A stretch of DNA of 64,000 bases, from contig NZ_JABUBU010000012.1 in NCBI RefSeq assembly GCF_019834675.1, positions 31,052 through 95,051 of the forward strand. The letters are read 5' to 3'. Shown here piece after piece: positions 47,568 through 56,426 of the stretch. The position numbers and the translations under genes were made by a program. Positions within the stretch are counted from its first letter, which is position 1. Every line of letters begins with the position of its first letter. The DNA comes from Rhodococcoides corynebacterioides. Lineage in GTDB: Bacteria > Actinomycetota > Actinomycetes > Mycobacteriales > Mycobacteriaceae. The notes under the pieces were generated by a model. That model was not told the DNA's origin and made no database searches. It saw only the letters and a program-made list of their open reading frames with translations.

Positions 47568-48665
47568 TCAGAGATCGATCTCGATGTCTCCCTCGGCAGT
47601 GTTGACGCAGATGCGTACTGCCTGCCCCGTAGGTTCCGAGACTTCCCCGTTCCGCAAGTCCCTCAAACGCCCCTTCTTCAGGGTGCCCGTGCAGGTGTGG
47701 CAGATGCCGATGCGGCAGCCGAACTTGAGGTCCAGTCCGGCTTCCTCGCCGGCCGCGAGAATCGGTGTGCCGCCGTCGCATTCGACGTCCTGATCGCTGC
47801 GCAGGAAGCGGACCGTGCCGCCCTCGCCCTCCTCGTCGCCGCTGCCGATGACGGGCTGAAAACTCTCGTTGTGGAACTTGTCCGGATCGCCGTTCTCCTT
47901 CCACCAGGCTTTCAGATCGTCCAGGAGATCCGCCGGGCCGGAGCAGAATGCTTGACGCTCACGCCAATCGGGGCACAACTCGTCCAGATCGGACGCCTTC
48001 ATGCGGCCCCGGTCCTCGGTGACACGAATGTCGAGGTTCAGGGTGGAATGCTTGCGGTCCAGTCGCTCGAGGGTCTCCGAGAACATGCACTGATCCCGGC
48101 TGTGCACGGAATGGATGACGACGACGTCCTTCATCTGGTCCAGATGGTCGAGCTCGCGCAGCATGCTCATGATCGGCGTGATGCCGCTGCCGGCGCTGAT
48201 GTAGAGCAGCTTGTCCGGCACCGGATCGGGCAGCGTGAAGACGCCCTCGACCTCGCTGAGTCGGACGATGTCGCCCGGCTTGATCTTCTCCACGAGGAAG
48301 GGCGACACGGTGCCCTCCGGAACGAGCTTGGGGCTGACCGAGATGAGGCCGTTGTCGCCGTGCGGGTCCGAGGTGAGCGAGTAGGCGCGCCAGTGATAGC
48401 GACCGTCGATCAGCACGCCGAGGCGCAGGTACTGACCGGGCTCGTGACCGCCCCACTCGTACCCGGGCTTGATGAACACCGAGACGGCGTCGGTTCCCTC
48501 ACGTTCGACGTGGTCGACCTTCCCGCGGAGCTCCCGCGTGGTCCACAGCGGATTGATCATCTCGAAGTAGTCGTCCGGCCGCAGCGGGTTCGACAGATGT
48601 TTGAACGCCTTGAGCATGGTTCGCCGGAGGACCGACACCTGGGGGCGTGCACCGCGTTCAGCCAT
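47568..48665 (-). CDS. Ferredoxin/NAD(P)H reductase partner of the desaturase
   Basis: This 365-residue electron-transfer protein resembles Rv3230c. It has an FAD domain (HWRAYSLTSDP near 91-101), an NAD(P)H domain (ISAGSGITPIMSMLREL near 156-172; FCSGPADLLDDLK) and a C-terminal plant-type 2Fe-2S domain with C317, C322 and C325 in FGCRIGICHTC and C353 in VRICVNT. It would pass electrons to the di-iron site of the adjacent desaturase. The start is the ATG at 48665. Divergent from corA; the 197-base gap should hold both promoters. Confidence 0.92.
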   Translation of the reverse strand: MAERGARPQVSVLRRTMLKAFKHLSNPLRPDDYFEMINPLWTTRELRGKVDHVEREGTDAVSVFIKPGYEWGGHEPGQYLRLGVLIDGRYHWRAYSLTSDPHGDNGLISVSPKLVPEGTVSPFLVEKIKPGDIVRLSEVEGVFTLPDPVPDKLLYISAGSGITPIMSMLRELDHLDQMKDVVVIHSVHSRDQCMFSETLERLDRKHSTLNLDIRVTEDRGRMKASDLDELCPDWRERQAFCSGPADLLDDLKAWWKENGDPDKFHNESFQPVIGSGDEEGEGGTVRFLRSDQDVECDGGTPILAAGEEAGLDLKFGCRIGICHTCTGTLKKGRLRDLRNGEVSEPTGQAVRICVNTAEGDIEIDL

Positions 48666-48862
48666 GGCGCCAACGGTACTGTGACCGCCGGTGACAGGTG
48701 TCCGAACACGCAATAGTGGACGCTGTCGGACGTGGTGCGACCAGGCGCACTCCACCGTCGGCGGTTCAAACTGTCGAAGTCTCTCGAGAACGGTGCCGCG
48801 CGCCGTGACAGACTCCTCGGCGCGTCTCACGAGGAGCGCCGAGCAAGGGTGAGGAGGCCCGG

Positions 48863-49879
48863 GTGACCATCGTCGACAACGCGGTCTACGTGCACGGAGC
48901 GCGCACCGAGCAGCCGGAGAGCCTCGACCGCACCTACGAGCTCCTCCGCAAGTGCGGGGGCATGGCGTGGATCGGGCTCTACCGACCCGACCACGACGAG
49001 ATCGCCTCTGTCGCAGCCGAGTTCGGCCTGCACCCGCTCGCGGTGGAGGACACCGTCTCGGCGCACCAGCGGCCGAAGCTCGAACGGTACGGCGACCAAC
49101 TCTTCGTGGTGCTGCATCCCGCTCGCTACGTCGACGAGACCGAGAAGGTCGAGTTCGGCGAGGTCCACGTCTTCTGCGGGCCCGATTTCGTGGTGACCAT
49201 CCGGCACGCGGAGTCGCCCAACCTGTCCGTCGTCCGCCGCCGTCTCGAGGACGCGCCGACCCTGCTCGAGCAGGGCGCCGAGGCCGTGCTCTACGCCATC
49301 CTCGACCAGGTCGTCGACGAGTACGAGCCCGTGGTGAAGGGGCTCGAGAACGACATCGACGAGATCGACGATCAGCTGTTCGACGGCGACCCCGACGTCT
49401 CGCGACGCATCTACGAACTCTCGCGCGAGGTCATCGAGTTCCAACGGGCCACGCATCCGCTGGTCGCGATGATCGAGGCGCTCGGTCGCGGCTCGGAGAA
49501 GTACAACGTGGACCTCGAGCTCCGCCGCAACCTGCGCGACGTCCTCGACCATGCCATCCGGATCACCGAGCGGGTCGACTCGTTCCGCGCGACGCTGCAG
49601 AACGCGCTGTCCGTGCACACCACTCTCGTCGGCCAACGGCAGAACGACGAGATGCGCGCGATGACGCAGGTGAGCCTGGAGCAGAACGAACAGGTCAAGC
49701 GCATCTCGTCCTGGGGCGCCATCCTGTTCGCCCCGACGCTGATCGCCGGGGTGTACGGCATGAACTTCGACCACATGCCCGAGTTGCACTGGCGCTTCGG
49801 CTACCCCGCCGCCGTGACGACGATGCTGCTCGCGTCCTGCGTGCTCTACCTGGTCTTCCGACGCCAGAAATGGTTGTGA
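48863..49879 (+). CDS. corA: CorA-family magnesium/cobalt transporter
   Basis: This 338-residue pentameric divalent-cation channel has a long cytoplasmic domain with LGRGSEKYNVDLELRRNLRD and the stalk helix ERVDSFRATLQNALSVHTTL. Two C-terminal helices carry the pore motif YGMNFDHMPE (GMN). The C-terminus ends in RRQKWL. The start is the GTG at 48863 behind a GGAGG stretch (48851-48855). It is monocistronic or read through into the coiled-coil protein 41 bases later. Confidence 0.93.
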   Translation: MTIVDNAVYVHGARTEQPESLDRTYELLRKCGGMAWIGLYRPDHDEIASVAAEFGLHPLAVEDTVSAHQRPKLERYGDQLFVVLHPARYVDETEKVEFGEVHVFCGPDFVVTIRHAESPNLSVVRRRLEDAPTLLEQGAEAVLYAILDQVVDEYEPVVKGLENDIDEIDDQLFDGDPDVSRRIYELSREVIEFQRATHPLVAMIEALGRGSEKYNVDLELRRNLRDVLDHAIRITERVDSFRATLQNALSVHTTLVGQRQNDEMRAMTQVSLEQNEQVKRISSWGAILFAPTLIAGVYGMNFDHMPELHWRFGYPAAVTTMLLASCVLYLVFRRQKWL

Positions 49880-49920
49880 GGGCGGGTGTGAACGCGGCGC
49901 CACCCGGGTAGCCGCTCCGG

Positions 49921-50556
49921 ATGAACACCATCGTATGGATCGTCGTGGCCGTCGTCGTCGTGCTGGTGCTGGCCGCGATCGCGGTGGCGCTGTCGAAGAA
50001 GAGCAAGCAGAAGCGCCTCGAGCAGGCCGAGCAGATCAGGGAGCGGGCCGCCGAGCGGTCCACCGAGGTCGAGCAGCGGGAGGCGATGGCCCAGAAGTCC
50101 GAGGCCGACGCCCGCCGCGCCGCCGCCGAGGCCGACGCCAAGGCCGCGGAAGCCCGGCTCGCCGCGCAGCGCGCGCAGGAGCACCGCGGCGAGGCCGCCA
50201 GCAGCCGCGACGAGTTGGACAAGGAGTGGGAGCGGGCGAACAAGCTCGATCCCACGGTGCGGGGCGACGGGCGTCGCGACGGGCGTGACGACCACGCGCG
50301 GGACGGCATCGACTCGGCCGGCGATCTCGGCTACAACGACCCCCGGCACATCGGGCACGGCAGCGCCGGGCCGCAGGACGCCGGGCACGGCAGCGCCCGG
50401 CCGCAGGATTCCGGGCACCGCAACGCGGGGCCGCAGGATTCCGGTCACCGCAACGCGGGGCCGCAGGACGCCGGTCACCGCGGCCCGGATGCCGCGGGCT
50501 ACCCGGACGCCCCGCACACGCCCGAGTCGGGCGGCGGGCGCCACGAGCGCATCTAG
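49921..50556 (+). CDS. Membrane-anchored coiled-coil protein with tandem decapeptide repeats
   Basis: This 211-residue protein is of no family known to me. One N-terminal helix (residues 3-22) is followed by KKSKQKR and a long charged Ala/Glu/Arg-rich coiled coil (about 28-110). Beyond that lies a low-complexity tail with four 10-residue repeats of the type GHRNAGPQDS, encoded by 30-base DNA repeats. The N-terminus and polar tail suggest a cytoplasmic coil tethered to the membrane. Its stop overlaps the convergent vsr stop by a few bases. The start is the ATG at 49921. Confidence 0.78.
   Translation: MNTIVWIVVAVVVVLVLAAIAVALSKKSKQKRLEQAEQIRERAAERSTEVEQREAMAQKSEADARRAAAEADAKAAEARLAAQRAQEHRGEAASSRDELDKEWERANKLDPTVRGDGRRDGRDDHARDGIDSAGDLGYNDPRHIGHGSAGPQDAGHGSARPQDSGHRNAGPQDSGHRNAGPQDAGHRGPDAAGYPDAPHTPESGGGRHERI
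50353..50472 (+). repeat. Four tandem copies of a 30-base unit
   Basis: Units begin at 50353, 50383, 50413 and 50443 (GGGCACGGCAGCGCC... and variants), with a degenerate fifth from 50473. They are in frame and encode decapeptides of the GH-(G/R)-(S/N)-A-(G/R)-PQD type in the tail of the coiled-coil protein. Copies 1-2 and 3-4 form two similar pairs, suggesting stepwise duplication. Confidence 0.85.
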
Positions 50557-50981
50557 TTTTCAGGCACCCGGTCGCCGCGGACCGCGGCCGTGACCTCCGC
50601 GGCCGCGGTCGCCGGGTCCTCGTGCTCCCAGATGCGCACCACGGTCCACCCGGCCTCGGCGAGTCGGCGGTCGGTGTCGCGGTCGCGGGCGACGTTGGCC
50701 GCCAACTTGTCCGCCCACCACTGCGCGTTGTTGCGAGGACGGGTGGCGTGCACGGGGCAGGAGTGCCAGAAGCAGCCGTCCACGTAGACCGCCACCCGCG
50801 CCCGCGTGAACACGAGGTCGGCGCGACGGCGCATCCCGGGCAGCGGCGCGCGGTCGACGCGGTAGCGCAGACCGGCCGCGTGCAGCAGGCGGCGGAGCGC
50901 GAGTTCCGGCTTCGTGTCGCGGCGGCGTTGCTGGGACAGGCGCGCGCTGGTGGCCGCGTCGGTACGCGGACGCTCGGCCAT
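50553..50981 (-). CDS. vsr: Very short patch repair (Vsr) endonuclease
   Basis: This is a 142-residue Vsr nuclease that nicks DNA at T:G mismatches arising from deamination of 5-methylcytosine in the target of the partner methyltransferase. It matches the family: RRDTKPELALRRLLHAAGLR, RRRADLVFTRARVAVYVDGC with the catalytic Asp (about 54), FWHSCPVHATRPRNNAQWWA with the aromatic wedge and zinc ligands, and WTVVRIWEHE. The start is the ATG at 50981, seven bases after the stop of the endonuclease candidate. Third gene of the restriction operon. Confidence 0.95.
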   Translation of the reverse strand: MAERPRTDAATSARLSQQRRRDTKPELALRRLLHAAGLRYRVDRAPLPGMRRRADLVFTRARVAVYVDGCFWHSCPVHATRPRNNAQWWADKLAANVARDRDTDRRLAEAGWTVVRIWEHEDPATAAAEVTAAVRGDRVPEN

Positions 50982-50988
50982 GGGCGGG

Positions 50989-51798
50989 TCAGTCCTCGTC
51001 GTCGGGCTCGGACCAGCTGGGCGCGAAGCGATTTCGTCGTTCCACCTCGGCGTGCACGACGTCGAGGAACTGGTCGAAGTGCAGGAGAGAGCGTTCGGCG
51101 GGTCGACCGTTGCGCGGCGGCGCGTCCTCGACGTCGAAGAAGCGGACGTCCCCGCGGTACGGGCCGTCCGGCTCGTACAGGCCGATGAAGACCTTCTCGA
51201 ACAAGTCGTAGCGGGTGTCCTCGGCCCCCAGGTCGACCCAGGCCCGCTCGGTGCTCCCGACGACCGGCCGCTTGCCCCGCCCCGCCCGCTTGGACAACGT
51301 GGTCACGTGGTGCGCGAAGGACGATTTGCCGATGTCGCTGGTCTTGGTGGGATCGCCGTCCTCGCACGTGGACCAGGGCTCGAACATGACGCCGACCAGC
51401 ACGCTGTACGGCTGCCGCTGGTGCAGCACCATGGCCTCGCCGCGCAACTCGTGATCGTTGCGGACGATGTTCTTGGTCCAGCGACCGAGTCGGCCGGTGG
51501 TGGGGCTGTAATCCTGGAAGCTGTAGGTCTTGATCGACACGCACAGAATCAGTCCGAGCGTGGGATCGAGCGCCTTGACGTCGAGCCGCTTGCGGCCCTT
51601 CGCGACGTCGACCTGCGCCTCCTGCCCCACGCCGTGGGCGTCCGGGGTGATGGACGGATAGCGGGGACGGAGTCCGTCGGCCACGGCCTGCGCGAGGTGG
51701 TTCGACAGACGCTGGGCGTAGTTCTTCTTTTCTCCGCGGTCCGCGGTGGGCGACGGACGGTCCCCGGCGAAGTCCAGCGCGAACGTCAGCGGAAACAT
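50989..51798 (-). CDS. Putative type II restriction endonuclease of unrecognised family
   Basis: This 269-residue protein is inferred to be the restriction enzyme of the adjacent C5-methyltransferase because it lies between that gene and vsr. A PD-(D/E)xK-like arrangement may be present: KRLDVKALDPTLGLILCVSI then KTYSFQDYSP, with Asp and Lys but Ser where Glu is usual. Other features are EKKNYAQRLSNHLAQAVADG and YDLFEKVFIGLYEPDGPYRG. I do not recognise the family or its specificity. Its ATG at 51798 shares one base with the methyltransferase stop (TGATG), so expression is coupled. Confidence 0.72.
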   Translation of the reverse strand: MFPLTFALDFAGDRPSPTADRGEKKNYAQRLSNHLAQAVADGLRPRYPSITPDAHGVGQEAQVDVAKGRKRLDVKALDPTLGLILCVSIKTYSFQDYSPTTGRLGRWTKNIVRNDHELRGEAMVLHQRQPYSVLVGVMFEPWSTCEDGDPTKTSDIGKSSFAHHVTTLSKRAGRGKRPVVGSTERAWVDLGAEDTRYDLFEKVFIGLYEPDGPYRGDVRFFDVEDAPPRNGRPAERSLLHFDQFLDVVHAEVERRNRFAPSWSEPDDED

Positions 51799-52952
51799 CA
51801 GGCGACTCGAACCGGCTCGCGCTCGGGCGTGCGCATGCGGTCCAGGTGCGCCTCCACGGTGTCGAGGAAGCCGGGCTCGAACCGCAGGTTGCCCGACCGC
51901 GCGCGGCGAAGGAATCCGGCAGTTGCCCGCTCCGACAACAACTTCGGATCCGTCAGGAAGCCGGCCAGATCCTCGTACGGCGCCTCGACCGGCCAGGTGC
52001 CGACCGGGACGCGGAAGACCTGCCCGTTCCGTCCCCACGCGGCCGTCGGCCAGCTCTGCCCGGGCGCGAGCGGAACGTCCGCGGTCCCGTCGTGATCCAC
52101 CGGGTCGGCCAGCCGCGCCCCGACCCACGACGCCATGCGCACACTCACCGCGTTGCCCACCAGCTTCCAGCGGTGTCCCGCGCGCACACCGGGCACGTCG
52201 ACGGCCGGCGACGTCCACCCGGCGTCGAACCCCTGCAGGCGCTCGGCGTCGGTGATGCCGGGCGTGACCAACTCGCCCGCGGGCAGGCGCACGGCCGGCG
52301 GGCTGGCGATGCCGAGCGTGGACCCGCCCTTGAGCGTGGGAACGGCGTTGACCGCCCAGCCGAGCCCCCGAACGCCCTCGGTCCAGTAGAAACCGCAGGG
52401 CAGGGACTCGGAGTCCGCCGGGTACGGCACGGGCACGTCGGTGCCGAACAGCACCGCGCGCGGATCCTCGGTGCGGGAGGCGAGCATGACCACGCGCTGC
52501 CGACGCTGGGGGAGCCCGAACGAGCGGGCGTCGACCACGCGGTAGGCCCACGTGTATCCGAGCTCCTCGAGCGCGTGCGTGATGTGACGCATCGCGGCAC
52601 CGCGCCCGAGCTGCAGCATGAAGGGGACGTTCTCGATGACCAGCCACCGCGGGCCGCGGCGACGGGCCACGAGCCGGAAGACGTGGTCCACCAAGCCGGA
52701 CCGATCACCGGTGATGCCGGCGGTGCGTCCGGCCTGCGAGAGGTCCTGACACGGGAAGCCGGCGGCGACGAGCTCCGTGCCCGCGGGCAGCGACCGCAGC
52801 GTGGTGACGTCGCGGTGCAGGGGCACGTCGGGGAATCGCGCGCGCAGCACCGCACCGGCGCCGGGATCGATCTCGCACAGCAGCTCACTGGACCACCCGT
52901 GCTGCGTCAGGCCCAGCTCGAGGCCCCCGATGCCGGCGAAGAGCCCGACCAT
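51798..52952 (-). CDS. DNA (cytosine-5-)-methyltransferase
   Basis: This 384-residue C5-methyltransferase protects host sites from the adjacent nuclease. Ordered motifs are MVGLFAGIGGLELGL (motif I), GFPCQDLSQAGR (motif IV, catalytic Cys68), IENVPFML (motif VI, 107-110), GLPQRRQRVVML (motif VIII), a target-recognition region of about 75 residues, and WKLVGNAVSVRMASWVG (motif X). A C-terminal extension of about 100 residues (280-384) goes beyond the usual end and may interact with the nuclease. The start is the ATG at 52952; GTG at 52976 is an alternative. The target sequence is unknown. Confidence 0.93.
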   Translation of the reverse strand: MVGLFAGIGGLELGLTQHGWSSELLCEIDPGAGAVLRARFPDVPLHRDVTTLRSLPAGTELVAAGFPCQDLSQAGRTAGITGDRSGLVDHVFRLVARRRGPRWLVIENVPFMLQLGRGAAMRHITHALEELGYTWAYRVVDARSFGLPQRRQRVVMLASRTEDPRAVLFGTDVPVPYPADSESLPCGFYWTEGVRGLGWAVNAVPTLKGGSTLGIASPPAVRLPAGELVTPGITDAERLQGFDAGWTSPAVDVPGVRAGHRWKLVGNAVSVRMASWVGARLADPVDHDGTADVPLAPGQSWPTAAWGRNGQVFRVPVGTWPVEAPYEDLAGFLTDPKLLSERATAGFLRRARSGNLRFEPGFLDTVEAHLDRMRTPEREPVRVA

Positions 52953-53083
52953 CGTGCCTGTGCCTCCGCCGCCCACGTCGGTCCCCGCTTCCGCATCACT
53001 CGTCCCACCGACCGGCGCCGCACGACCCGATCTCGATCGACGCCGACGTTACCGGGACGCACCGACAGCCCCGTCCCGCCGCG

Positions 53084-54382
53084 CTACCGCTCGCGTTGGA
53101 ACACGTCGGGAATGCCGTCGCCGTCGGCGTCGCGGGTCTGCTCCGCGTGCAGAGCCCGGTACGCCCGGTCCCGGCTGCGCAGCACGATCGTCGCGAGCAC
53201 CGCCGAGATCACCGAGCCGGTGAGGACGGCCACCTTCACGTGGTCGTCCCGCTCGGTGCCGGCGCCGAAGGCGAGGTCGCCGATCAGCAGCGAGACCGTG
53301 AAGCCGATCCCCGCCAGCACCGCGACGCCCGCCACGTCGCGCCACGCCAGTCCCTCGTCGAGGGTGGCGCGGGTGAACCGCGACACCAGGTAGGTCGTGC
53401 CGAACACACCGACGAACTTGCCGAGCACGAGTCCGAGCACGATGCCCACGGCGACGGGATCGGTCAGCGCGGATTCCAGACCCGCGAGCCCGCCGACGGT
53501 GACGCCGGCGGCGCAGAAGGCGAACAGCGGCACCGCCACCCCGGCCGAGATCGGCCGCACGCGGTGTTCGAAGTGTTCCGCCAGTCCGGGTCCCGCGTCC
53601 GGCCCGCCGGCGGCGCGGCTGCGCAGGACGGGAACGGTGAAGCCGAGGAGCACCCCGGCGACCGTCGCGTGGACGCCCGACGCGTGCATCAGGACCCAGC
53701 AGGCCACGGCCAGGGGGATGAGCAGCCACCAGGAGCGGATGCGCCTCTGCACCGCGACGGCGAACAGCGCCAGTGGAACCAGGGCGCCGGCGAGGGCGGC
53801 GACGTTCAGCTCGTCGGTGTAGAAGATCGCGATGACCGTCACCGCGAGGAGGTCGTCGACGACGGCCAGGGTCAGCAGGAAGGTGCGCAGCGCCAGCGGC
53901 AGATGCGAGCTGACGACGGCGAGCACCGCGACGGCGAACGCGATGTCCGTGGCCGTCGGGACCGCCCACCCGCGCAGGGCGCCGTCGTCGCCGAGGGTGT
54001 TCACGAGCACGTAGATCAGGGCGGGCGCGATCATGCCGCCCACCGCGGCGACGATGGGCAGCGCGGCGCGAGCGGGGTCGCGCAGATCGCCCGCGACGAA
54101 CTCCCGCTTGAGTTCGAGCCCGACGACGAAGAAGAAGACGGCCAACAGTCCGTCCGCCGCCCAGGTCGCGACGGTGAGGTCGAGATGCAGCGCCGACGGT
54201 CCGAGTCGCAGGGACATCAGGGAGTGATAGGCGCTCGACCACGGCGAGTTCGCCCAGGCGAGCGCGACGACGGTGGCGGCGAGGAGCAACGCCCCGCCGA
54301 CGGTCTCGGATCGCAGCACGGCGGTGAGGCGGGACGCCTCCGGCCAGGAGCCGAGGCGGAACAGGCGTGGAGAGGCAGGCAT
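53084..54382 (-). CDS. nhaA: Na+/H+ antiporter NhaA
   Basis: This is a 432-residue electrogenic sodium/proton antiporter. Diagnostic segments are [39 protein letters not shown], the ion-binding [17 protein letters not shown] (Asp176-Asp177), [16 protein letters not shown] and [16 protein letters not shown]. The C-terminal tail ends in [15 protein letters not shown], a DxDxDG-type loop reminiscent of calcium-binding repeats. The start is the ATG at 54382. It is a single gene bounded by the restriction operon downstream. Confidence 0.94.
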   Translation of the reverse strand: MPASPRLFRLGSWPEASRLTAVLRSETVGGALLLAATVVALAWANSPWSSAYHSLMSLRLGPSALHLDLTVATWAADGLLAVFFFVVGLELKREFVAGDLRDPARAALPIVAAVGGMIAPALIYVLVNTLGDDGALRGWAVPTATDIAFAVAVLAVVSSHLPLALRTFLLTLAVVDDLLAVTVIAIFYTDELNVAALAGALVPLALFAVAVQRRIRSWWLLIPLAVACWVLMHASGVHATVAGVLLGFTVPVLRSRAAGGPDAGPGLAEHFEHRVRPISAGVAVPLFAFCAAGVTVGGLAGLESALTDPVAVGIVLGLVLGKFVGVFGTTYLVSRFTRATLDEGLAWRDVAGVAVLAGIGFTVSLLIGDLAFGAGTERDDHVKVAVLTGSVISAVLATIVLRSRDRAYRALHAEQTRDADGDGIPDVFQRER

Positions 54383-54662
54383 CGGAGAACTTTCGCGTGG
54401 GACCGGTCGGGGCCGGTGTGAGGCCACCGGTGGGCCGCCGACCAGACTTCCCGGCACTCCGCCGCCAAGACTATCGCGCGTCTGTGAGCACGGTCGCGGG
54501 CACCGGCGCTCGTGGCGTCGTTCACGCGCGTCGTCGGAACCTCGCTGGTCAGCGGCCCGGAGAAGTCGGCCGACGTCACGGGACGAGTAGGCGCGAATCG
54601 CGATCACGGACAAATCTGGCTGCTCCGCTCCTCGGCGGGGCTCGGTGCTCTACCGTGTGCAC
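54383..54662. promoter_or_regulatory. 280-base divergent intergenic region
   Basis: This gap lies between nhaA (leftward) and the DUF1089-type gene (rightward) and must contain both promoters. I see no convincing open frame, tRNA or strong hairpin in it, and no clear -10/-35 pair. Confidence 0.3.
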
Positions 54663-55274
54663 GTGACCACTCCCGCACCCACGTCTCTGTCGTCCGCCGA
54701 CGCTCCGGGATCGTCGTGGCCGGCCGTTCTCACCTGGCGCGCCCTCGAGGCACCGCGCATGGAATCGGTCCGTGTGCAGATGAACGGCAAGCGCATCAAG
54801 GCCGCCGGCCGCATCATCGCCGGCGCCTGCGACGAGCACCCCGCGTTCTCGGCGTCGTACGACCTGGTGACCGACGAGTCCGGGGTGACCAAGCGTCTGT
54901 CCGTCCGCGCCGCCGTGGCCGCCGGGGAGAGCCAGATCTCGATCAGCCGCGACTCGCAGGGGTTCTGGCTCATCGACTCCGCGTCGCCCACCCGCAGTGA
55001 TTTCGACGGCGCGCTGGACACCGAGCTGGTGTGGAGCCCGTTCTTCAACACCCTCGCCATCCGCCGCCTCGGGTTGCACACCGCGGACGCCACCGACCAG
55101 CAAGTTCCGGTGGTCTACGTCGGCCTGCCCGGGCTGACCGCCCGCGCGGAGACGCTGACCTACCGCGGCGGCCCGACCGAGTTCGAGGTCGACTCGCCGA
55201 TGGGCCACTCACGGGTCACGGTCGACTCCGACGGCTTCGTCGTGGGGTACGACGGGATGGCGCACCGCATCTGA
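54663..55274 (+). CDS. Putative glycolipid-binding protein (DUF1089)
   Basis: This 203-residue protein resembles the DUF1089 putative glycolipid-binding family, whose structure is a bell-shaped beta barrel. Features are SWPAVLTWRALEAPRMESVR, SRDSQGFWLIDSASPTRSDF, DGALDTELVWSPFFNTLAIRR-like segment (residues about 117-140), VPVVYVGLPGLTARAETLTY and VTVDSDGFVVGYDGMAHR. No signal peptide is evident, so it probably acts in the cytoplasm. The start is GTG at 54663. M. tuberculosis has an unnamed protein (Rv3755c) at this place next to tyrA, as I recall. Confidence 0.82.
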   Translation: MTTPAPTSLSSADAPGSSWPAVLTWRALEAPRMESVRVQMNGKRIKAAGRIIAGACDEHPAFSASYDLVTDESGVTKRLSVRAAVAAGESQISISRDSQGFWLIDSASPTRSDFDGALDTELVWSPFFNTLAIRRLGLHTADATDQQVPVVYVGLPGLTARAETLTYRGGPTEFEVDSPMGHSRVTVDSDGFVVGYDGMAHRI

Positions 55275-55311
55275 GCGGTCGTCCGGCCTTGTCGGCGCGT
55301 CTCCCGTCCCC

Positions 55312-55379
55312 GGTGCGCAGCGCACCTCGATCTGCGTATGCTGCAACCCGCGCGGATCCTGCTGCGCTGCGCAGCGCAG
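55312..55379. terminator. Two GC-rich palindromes between convergent genes
   Basis: GGTGCGC-A-GCGCACC at 55312-55326 and a perfect 20-base palindrome at 55360-55379 built on CTGCGCTGCGCAG lie between the DUF1089-type gene and tyrA, which converge. They may act as terminators, although self-complementary palindromes without loops make poor RNA hairpins. Confidence 0.4.
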
Positions 55380-55386
55380 CCGGAGG

Positions 55387-56355
55387 TCAGGTGACCGCGC
55401 GCCGCTCCGGCAACCGCTGCACGACGCCGCCGGCGCGCGCCCGGTCCCGCATCGCGTCGGCCCACCCGTCGGCGCCGACCACGACGTCCGTGATCTCCCA
55501 CCACTGCAGCTGATCGTCGTACCGCGTCCGGGCGCGGTGGCCGTCGCGGGTCAACTCGGTCGTGGAGGACGACGCCGCGAGGGACTCGCGAGCGCGGGTG
55601 AGCCGGGCCAGGGCGTCGTCGACCGCTTCGAGCAGGGCCGGGGCGTTGGCGTCGCACATCGCCGAGACCAGCGTGGGTGCGGTGCCGGCCACGCGGGTGC
55701 CGTCCCGGAACGAGCCGGCGGCCAGGCGCAGCGCCAGTTCGCCGCCGTCGGCGCCGACGCTCGCCAACACCTCCGCGAGCACGTGCGGCAGATGCGACAC
55801 GCGCGCCACGGCGCGATCGTGCTCGTCGGACCGGGCCGGAACGACGACGGAACCACAGGTCAGCGCCAGTGACGCCACCTGCATCCAGACGTCGGGGTCG
55901 GTCCCGTCGTCGACGGTGACCACCCAGACGGCGTTGCGGAACAGGTCGGCGTCGGCCGCGATCCACCCCGACGCCGCGGTGCCCGCCATGGGATGGCCGC
56001 CGACGTACCGGGAGGACAGACCGTGCCGGGCGACGGCCTCGCCCATCTCCACCTTGACGCTGACGACGTCGGTGAGCGGGCACTCGGGCGCGATCGCCGC
56101 AACGGTGGTGAGGACGTCGTCGACGGCCGTCATCGGGACCGCGACGACGATCAGGGCGCGTTTCTCGGCCGCCCGCCGGAGGGCGGCGTCGAGGTCGCCG
56201 GTGACGTCGTACCCGTCGAGACGCGCGGCGTCGACGGCGTGCGCGGACCGGTTCCAGCCGTGGGCCGGTCGACCGGATGCGACGACGGCCCGCATCAGCG
56301 ATCCGCCGATCAGACCCAGACCCAGGACGCAGACGGGACGATCGGGTGAGTTCAC
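55387..56355 (-). CDS. tyrA: Prephenate dehydrogenase TyrA
   Basis: TyrA is a 322-residue NAD-dependent dehydrogenase that converts prephenate to 4-hydroxyphenylpyruvate in tyrosine synthesis. It has the Rossmann motif CVLGLGLIGGSLMRA, VVAVPMTAVDDVL, LTDVVSVKVEM, RYVGGHPMAGTAASGWIAAD with the catalytic His and ARVSHLPHVLAEVLA. No ACT or chorismate mutase domain is attached. The start is GTG at 56355. Adjacent to tadA and its partner as in M. tuberculosis (Rv3752c-Rv3754). Confidence 0.94.
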   Translation of the reverse strand: MNSPDRPVCVLGLGLIGGSLMRAVVASGRPAHGWNRSAHAVDAARLDGYDVTGDLDAALRRAAEKRALIVVAVPMTAVDDVLTTVAAIAPECPLTDVVSVKVEMGEAVARHGLSSRYVGGHPMAGTAASGWIAADADLFRNAVWVVTVDDGTDPDVWMQVASLALTCGSVVVPARSDEHDRAVARVSHLPHVLAEVLASVGADGGELALRLAAGSFRDGTRVAGTAPTLVSAMCDANAPALLEAVDDALARLTRARESLAASSSTTELTRDGHRARTRYDDQLQWWEITDVVVGADGWADAMRDRARAGGVVQRLPERRAVT

Positions 56356-56426
56356 AGTTGTGAGAAAAGCACATCGGCGGGGAGGTCGGCGTATCGACAC
56401 CGCTCCCAGCGACTACGGTTGCGCGC

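Noticed and set aside
50353..50472. CRISPR-like array
   Set aside because: The units are directly contiguous without spacers and are in frame within a protein gene, so they are coding tandem repeats.
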